Of a DNA stretch of 64,000 nt, positions 59,051 to 64,000 are shown in pieces. The stretch is from assembly GCF_000938305.1 (NCBI RefSeq), contig NZ_JYMT01000038.1, positions 1 to 64,000 on the forward strand, read 5' to 3'. The position numbers and the translations under genes are program-made. The notes under the pieces were generated by a model that had not been told where the DNA came from, made no database searches, and saw nothing but the letters and a program-made list of their open reading frames with translations. Each line of letters opens with the position of its first letter. The first letter of the stretch is position 1. This DNA comes from Bradyrhizobium sp. LTSP885. GTDB lineage: Bacteria; Pseudomonadota; Alphaproteobacteria; Rhizobiales; Xanthobacteraceae.

Positions 59051-60376
59051 TTAGCTGGACGCGCCGGCCAGCGCTGCCGCCGGCTTGGCTTCCTGAGGTT
59101 CGCTTCTTCGCATCTCCGGGACGCGGATCGCCAACGTCGCCAGCGCGCTGAGGACGCTCATGATGATCACGTACCACACCCATGACAGCTTATCGCCGGT
59201 GGCCGCGATGATCCAGGTGAACACGATTTGTGCGGTGCCACCGAAAATCGTCACGCCCAGCGCGTAAGCGATCGAAAGCCCGCTGGTCCGCACCGCGGAT
59301 GGGAAGATCATCGGAATGAGGATGATGCCGGCCCCGGACGACATGGCATGGATCGCCATCAACGAGGCAGCCACAATCAGGAGAACCAGCGGCGAGCCGG
59401 ATGAAATCACGAGATGCAATGCCGGGTAAAGCAGCAGCGTGACGATCAGGCGCGGGACTACGGCGATCACCTTCACACCATATTTGTCCGCAAGCGCGCC
59501 GCCGACCAGCGAGAAGACCATTCCGCTCACCGCGATCGCGAGACTCGCAGCCATCGACCAGCTCTGGTCGTAGTGCAGCGTGTTGATGGCGTAGGTGGCC
59601 GTATAGAGGAAGAAGTATTGCGTGATGGTCGCGCCTGATATCAGCAGGATGCAGAGCAGGATCTTCTGCCAATGGTTCGCCAGCACGTCGGACAGCACGC
59701 CGCCGATGCTGCCATGGGCTTCCTCGGCGTCCATTGTCTCGTCGAGGTTGCGGCGGATGTAGTAGCCGACTGGCGCGATCAGGATGCCGAGCAGGAACGG
59801 CACCCGCCAGCCCCAGCTGTCGGTGGCGCCGGGCGTGATCAGCAGCGCCAGCAACAGCCCGACCAAAGCCGAGATCACGCTTCCCATGTTCTGGCTGGCC
59901 AGCTGCCAGCTGCCGAAGAAGGCTTTGCGATGCGGCGGCGCGCTTTCCAGCAGATAGGTGGTCGCCGGCCCCATCTCGCCGCCGGCTGAAAATCCCTGCA
60001 GCAGTCGCGCGAACACCAGCAGAATGGGCGCCAGGACGCCGATCTGTTCATAGGTCGGCAACAATCCAATCATGCCGCTGCCAAGCGCCATCAGCCAGAT
60101 GGTCAGGGTCATCGCGGGCCGCCGGCCGAAACGGTCGGCATAGGCGCCGATCAGAATGCCGCCGAGCGGCCGGACGACGAATCCGACGCCGAAGGTTGCC
60201 ACCGCAAGCAGCAGGCTGGTGCTCGGATTGGCAGCAGGAAAGAACGCCTTGGCGAGCCAGGTGGCAAACGCCGCATAGACCGTGAAGTCGTAGAACTCGA
60301 GCGCATTGCCCAGGATCGCCGCGCCGACGCGCATGGTCTGCGAAGGTGGCGGCCGATCGTTTGGCATACGGTTCAT
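59051..60376 (-). CDS. MFS transporter (metabolite:H+ symporter type)
   Basis: Transporter of about 441 residues with 12 helices. MHS-family hallmarks: GAAILGNALEFYDFTVYAAFATWLAKAFFP, GGILIGAYADRFGRRPAMTL (loop 2-3 motif), RLLQGFSAGGEMGPATTYL and ESAPPHRKAFFGSWQ. Related to proline/betaine and dicarboxylate symporters. Operon with the M20 hydrolase. The start is uncertain: ATG 60376 abuts a GTATAC dyad with no ribosome site; ATG 60367 is possible. Confidence 0.88.
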   Translation of the reverse strand: MNRMPNDRPPPSQTMRVGAAILGNALEFYDFTVYAAFATWLAKAFFPAANPSTSLLLAVATFGVGFVVRPLGGILIGAYADRFGRRPAMTLTIWLMALGSGMIGLLPTYEQIGVLAPILLVFARLLQGFSAGGEMGPATTYLLESAPPHRKAFFGSWQLASQNMGSVISALVGLLLALLITPGATDSWGWRVPFLLGILIAPVGYYIRRNLDETMDAEEAHGSIGGVLSDVLANHWQKILLCILLISGATITQYFFLYTATYAINTLHYDQSWSMAASLAIAVSGMVFSLVGGALADKYGVKVIAVVPRLIVTLLLYPALHLVISSGSPLVLLIVAASLMAIHAMSSGAGIILIPMIFPSAVRTSGLSIAYALGVTIFGGTAQIVFTWIIAATGDKLSWVWYVIIMSVLSALATLAIRVPEMRRSEPQEAKPAAALAGASS

Positions 60377-60524
60377 TGGTATACTATTCACAAGGCGCCC
60401 CCGCGTCATTTGATCGACGACAACAAGCAAGAGATGCGCCGCAATGCAATGGCTTTCGCGCGCCGGCTTGGGGTGACCTGTGCTGCCGGGAGCCCGCCGA
60501 TCTAGCCGGCAGGCGCTGTGGAAT

Positions 60525-61634
<1,110 letters not shown>

Positions 61635-61732
61635 GTTGTTGGTCCATTCCTGGTGGGAGTAAAGCTGCTAAGGTCTTGCGGCTGTTGCGGTCCATGCGTT
61701 CTCCCGGGCCGTCCGCCTGACGGTATTTTTAA

Positions 61733-61748
61733 TTAGCTGATTAGCTAA
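61733..61748. promoter_or_regulatory. Perfect dyad TTAGCT-N4-AGCTAA
   Basis: TTAGCTGATTAGCTAA in an A+T-rich patch about 100 bases upstream of the racemase gene. It looks like a MarR or TetR operator overlapping a promoter. Confidence 0.5.
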
Positions 61749-61803
61749 ATTGTCTCGCCGAAAACACGATGTGGCAAGCGGCTTTTTGTCCGAATCCGTC
61801 CCC

Positions 61804-61837
61804 AAAAACGAACGGCGCGCATCGCTGCGCGCCGTTC
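61804..61837 (-). terminator. Intrinsic terminator of the CO-dehydrogenase-like operon
   Basis: Stem GAACGGCGCGC / GCGCGCCGTTC with a six-base loop; on the minus strand it is followed by GTTTTTGGGG. It lies 22 bases after the medium-subunit stop. Confidence 0.85.
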
Positions 61838-61858
61838 CGAACTTGTGTTTAGGCGCTG

Positions 61859-62659
61859 TCAGCCGGCGGCGGTCACCGCCCGCTGTCCCATCACCTTGAC
61901 GAGGTTCGCGCGGTAATCCGACGAGCCGTGGATGTCGGCGAGCAGGCCACTTGCCGAGATCGTGACACTGTCGAGTGCGCTGGCCGACCAGTTCGCCTTC
62001 AACGCCTGCTCGATTGCAGGCACCCGTATGACGCCGCTTTGCGATGCACCGGTTGCTGCGACACGAATGTCGCCCGCCTTCGTTTTGACGACGAACACGC
62101 CGGTCAGCGCGAAGCGCGAGGCCGGATGCCGCATCTTGGCATAGCCGGCCTTGACCGGAATCGGGAACGTAACCGCGGTGATAATCTCGCCATCCTCAAG
62201 CGCCGTCGTGAACAGGCCCTTGAAGAAGTCTTCTGCGGCGAGCGAGCGCTTGTTGGTCTTGATCGTTGCGCCGAGCGCCAGCACCGCCGCCGGATAGTCC
62301 GCCGCCGGATCGTTGTTGGCGAGCGAACCGCCGATCGTGCCGCGATAACGCACGGCGGGATCACCGATCATCGATGCCAGGTGAGCGAGCGCGGGGATCG
62401 CCTTCTGCACGGCGTCGCTTTGCGCGACGTCGTAATGCGTGGTCGCGCCCTTGATCGTCACGGTGTCGCCGGACACGTCAATGCCGACCATGTCCTTGAT
62501 CTTGGCCACGTCGATCACGTCGGAAGGCGCGGCCAGACGCTGCTTCATCACTGGGAGCAGCGTCTGTCCGCCGGCAAGGAACTTGGCTTCCTTGCCCTTG
62601 CCGAACTGGGCCACGGCATCGTCGACCGAGGATGCGCGGTGATAATTTGTCTCGTACAT
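61859..62659 (-). CDS. FAD-binding medium subunit, xanthine/CO dehydrogenase family
   Basis: FAD subunit of 266 residues (CoxM-like) that passes electrons from the Fe-S subunit. FAD motifs: FLAGGQTLLPVMKQRLAAPS and YRGTIGGSLANNDPAADYPA; C-terminal CO_deh_flav_C from about 170. A GAGGAGG site sets the start. It is 10 bases behind the large subunit, giving an L-M order; the small Fe-S subunit is not in the window and may be upstream. Confidence 0.9.
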   Translation of the reverse strand: MYETNYHRASSVDDAVAQFGKGKEAKFLAGGQTLLPVMKQRLAAPSDVIDVAKIKDMVGIDVSGDTVTIKGATTHYDVAQSDAVQKAIPALAHLASMIGDPAVRYRGTIGGSLANNDPAADYPAAVLALGATIKTNKRSLAAEDFFKGLFTTALEDGEIITAVTFPIPVKAGYAKMRHPASRFALTGVFVVKTKAGDIRVAATGASQSGVIRVPAIEQALKANWSASALDSVTISASGLLADIHGSSDYRANLVKVMGQRAVTAAG

Positions 62660-62669
62660 CGTATCCTCC

Positions 62670-64000
<1,331 letters not shown>

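Overview
The window looks like chromosomal DNA of a Bradyrhizobium-type alphaproteobacterium (Nitrobacteraceae). The evidence is high G+C, strong G/C third-position bias that opens long false antisense frames, FixJ- and PilZ-type signalling, homogentisate and form II CO-dehydrogenase-type catabolic genes, and intergenic gaps filled with palindromic repeats of a kind typical for these genomes. I see no transposase, prophage, tRNA, rRNA or CRISPR array. This is ordinary core/accessory chromosome rather than a mobile island.

Left part (1-9.3 kb): a chemotaxis-type operon cheA (5' end outside the window)-cheW-cheY-cheR plus a PilZ-like gene, without cheB. It is followed by a small unknown gene, a FixJ-family response regulator, and a large hybrid sensor kinase convergent with it. 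9.5-14.4 kb: a sugar-acid type IlvD/Edd dehydratase with an RraA-like aldolase, and an oligopeptidase B. 14.6-20.1 kb: an Fe3+-type ABC transporter (ATPase, Tat-signal binding protein, fused permease) and a class V aminotransferase. 20.2-27.9 kb: a set of unknowns. These are an LssY_C membrane protein, a secreted nuclease, a protein carrying a DxDTTA motif that suggests a class II terpene-cyclase-like fold, a caspase homologue with a Tyr/Ser instead of His/Cys dyad, an orphan RND-type adaptor, a cold-shock protein and two small unknown proteins.

Middle (28-48.9 kb): a membrane-bound adenylate/guanylate cyclase, an AsmA protein, a Crp/Fnr regulator, an AraC regulator divergent from a four-gene oligopeptide-type ABC transporter, an FMN-binding protein, an RND efflux pump with its adaptor, an OmpA-like protein, a second Tyr/Ser caspase homologue fused to TPRs, and an N-acyl-homoserine-lactonase-like metallo-hydrolase. 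Near-perfect TGTGA-N6-TCACA sites lie about 130-140 bp upstream of three of these genes, which ties the cyclase and Crp genes to a possible local cAMP regulon.

Right part (49-64 kb): a homogentisate catabolic locus. A MarR regulator is divergent from an operon of FAD monooxygenase, small DUF2783-like protein, degenerate metallo-beta-lactamase-fold protein, hmgA and fahA. A DUF1272 protein follows, then an Lrp/AsnC regulator divergent from hppD. maiA is not in the window. After that come an M20 amidohydrolase, an MFS transporter, an AMACR-like racemase, and the medium and (partial) large subunits of a form II CO-dehydrogenase-like molybdenum enzyme.

At least eight palindromic repeat families occupy the gaps. 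In four cases the repeat starts with, or overlaps, the TAG stop codon of the neighbouring gene.
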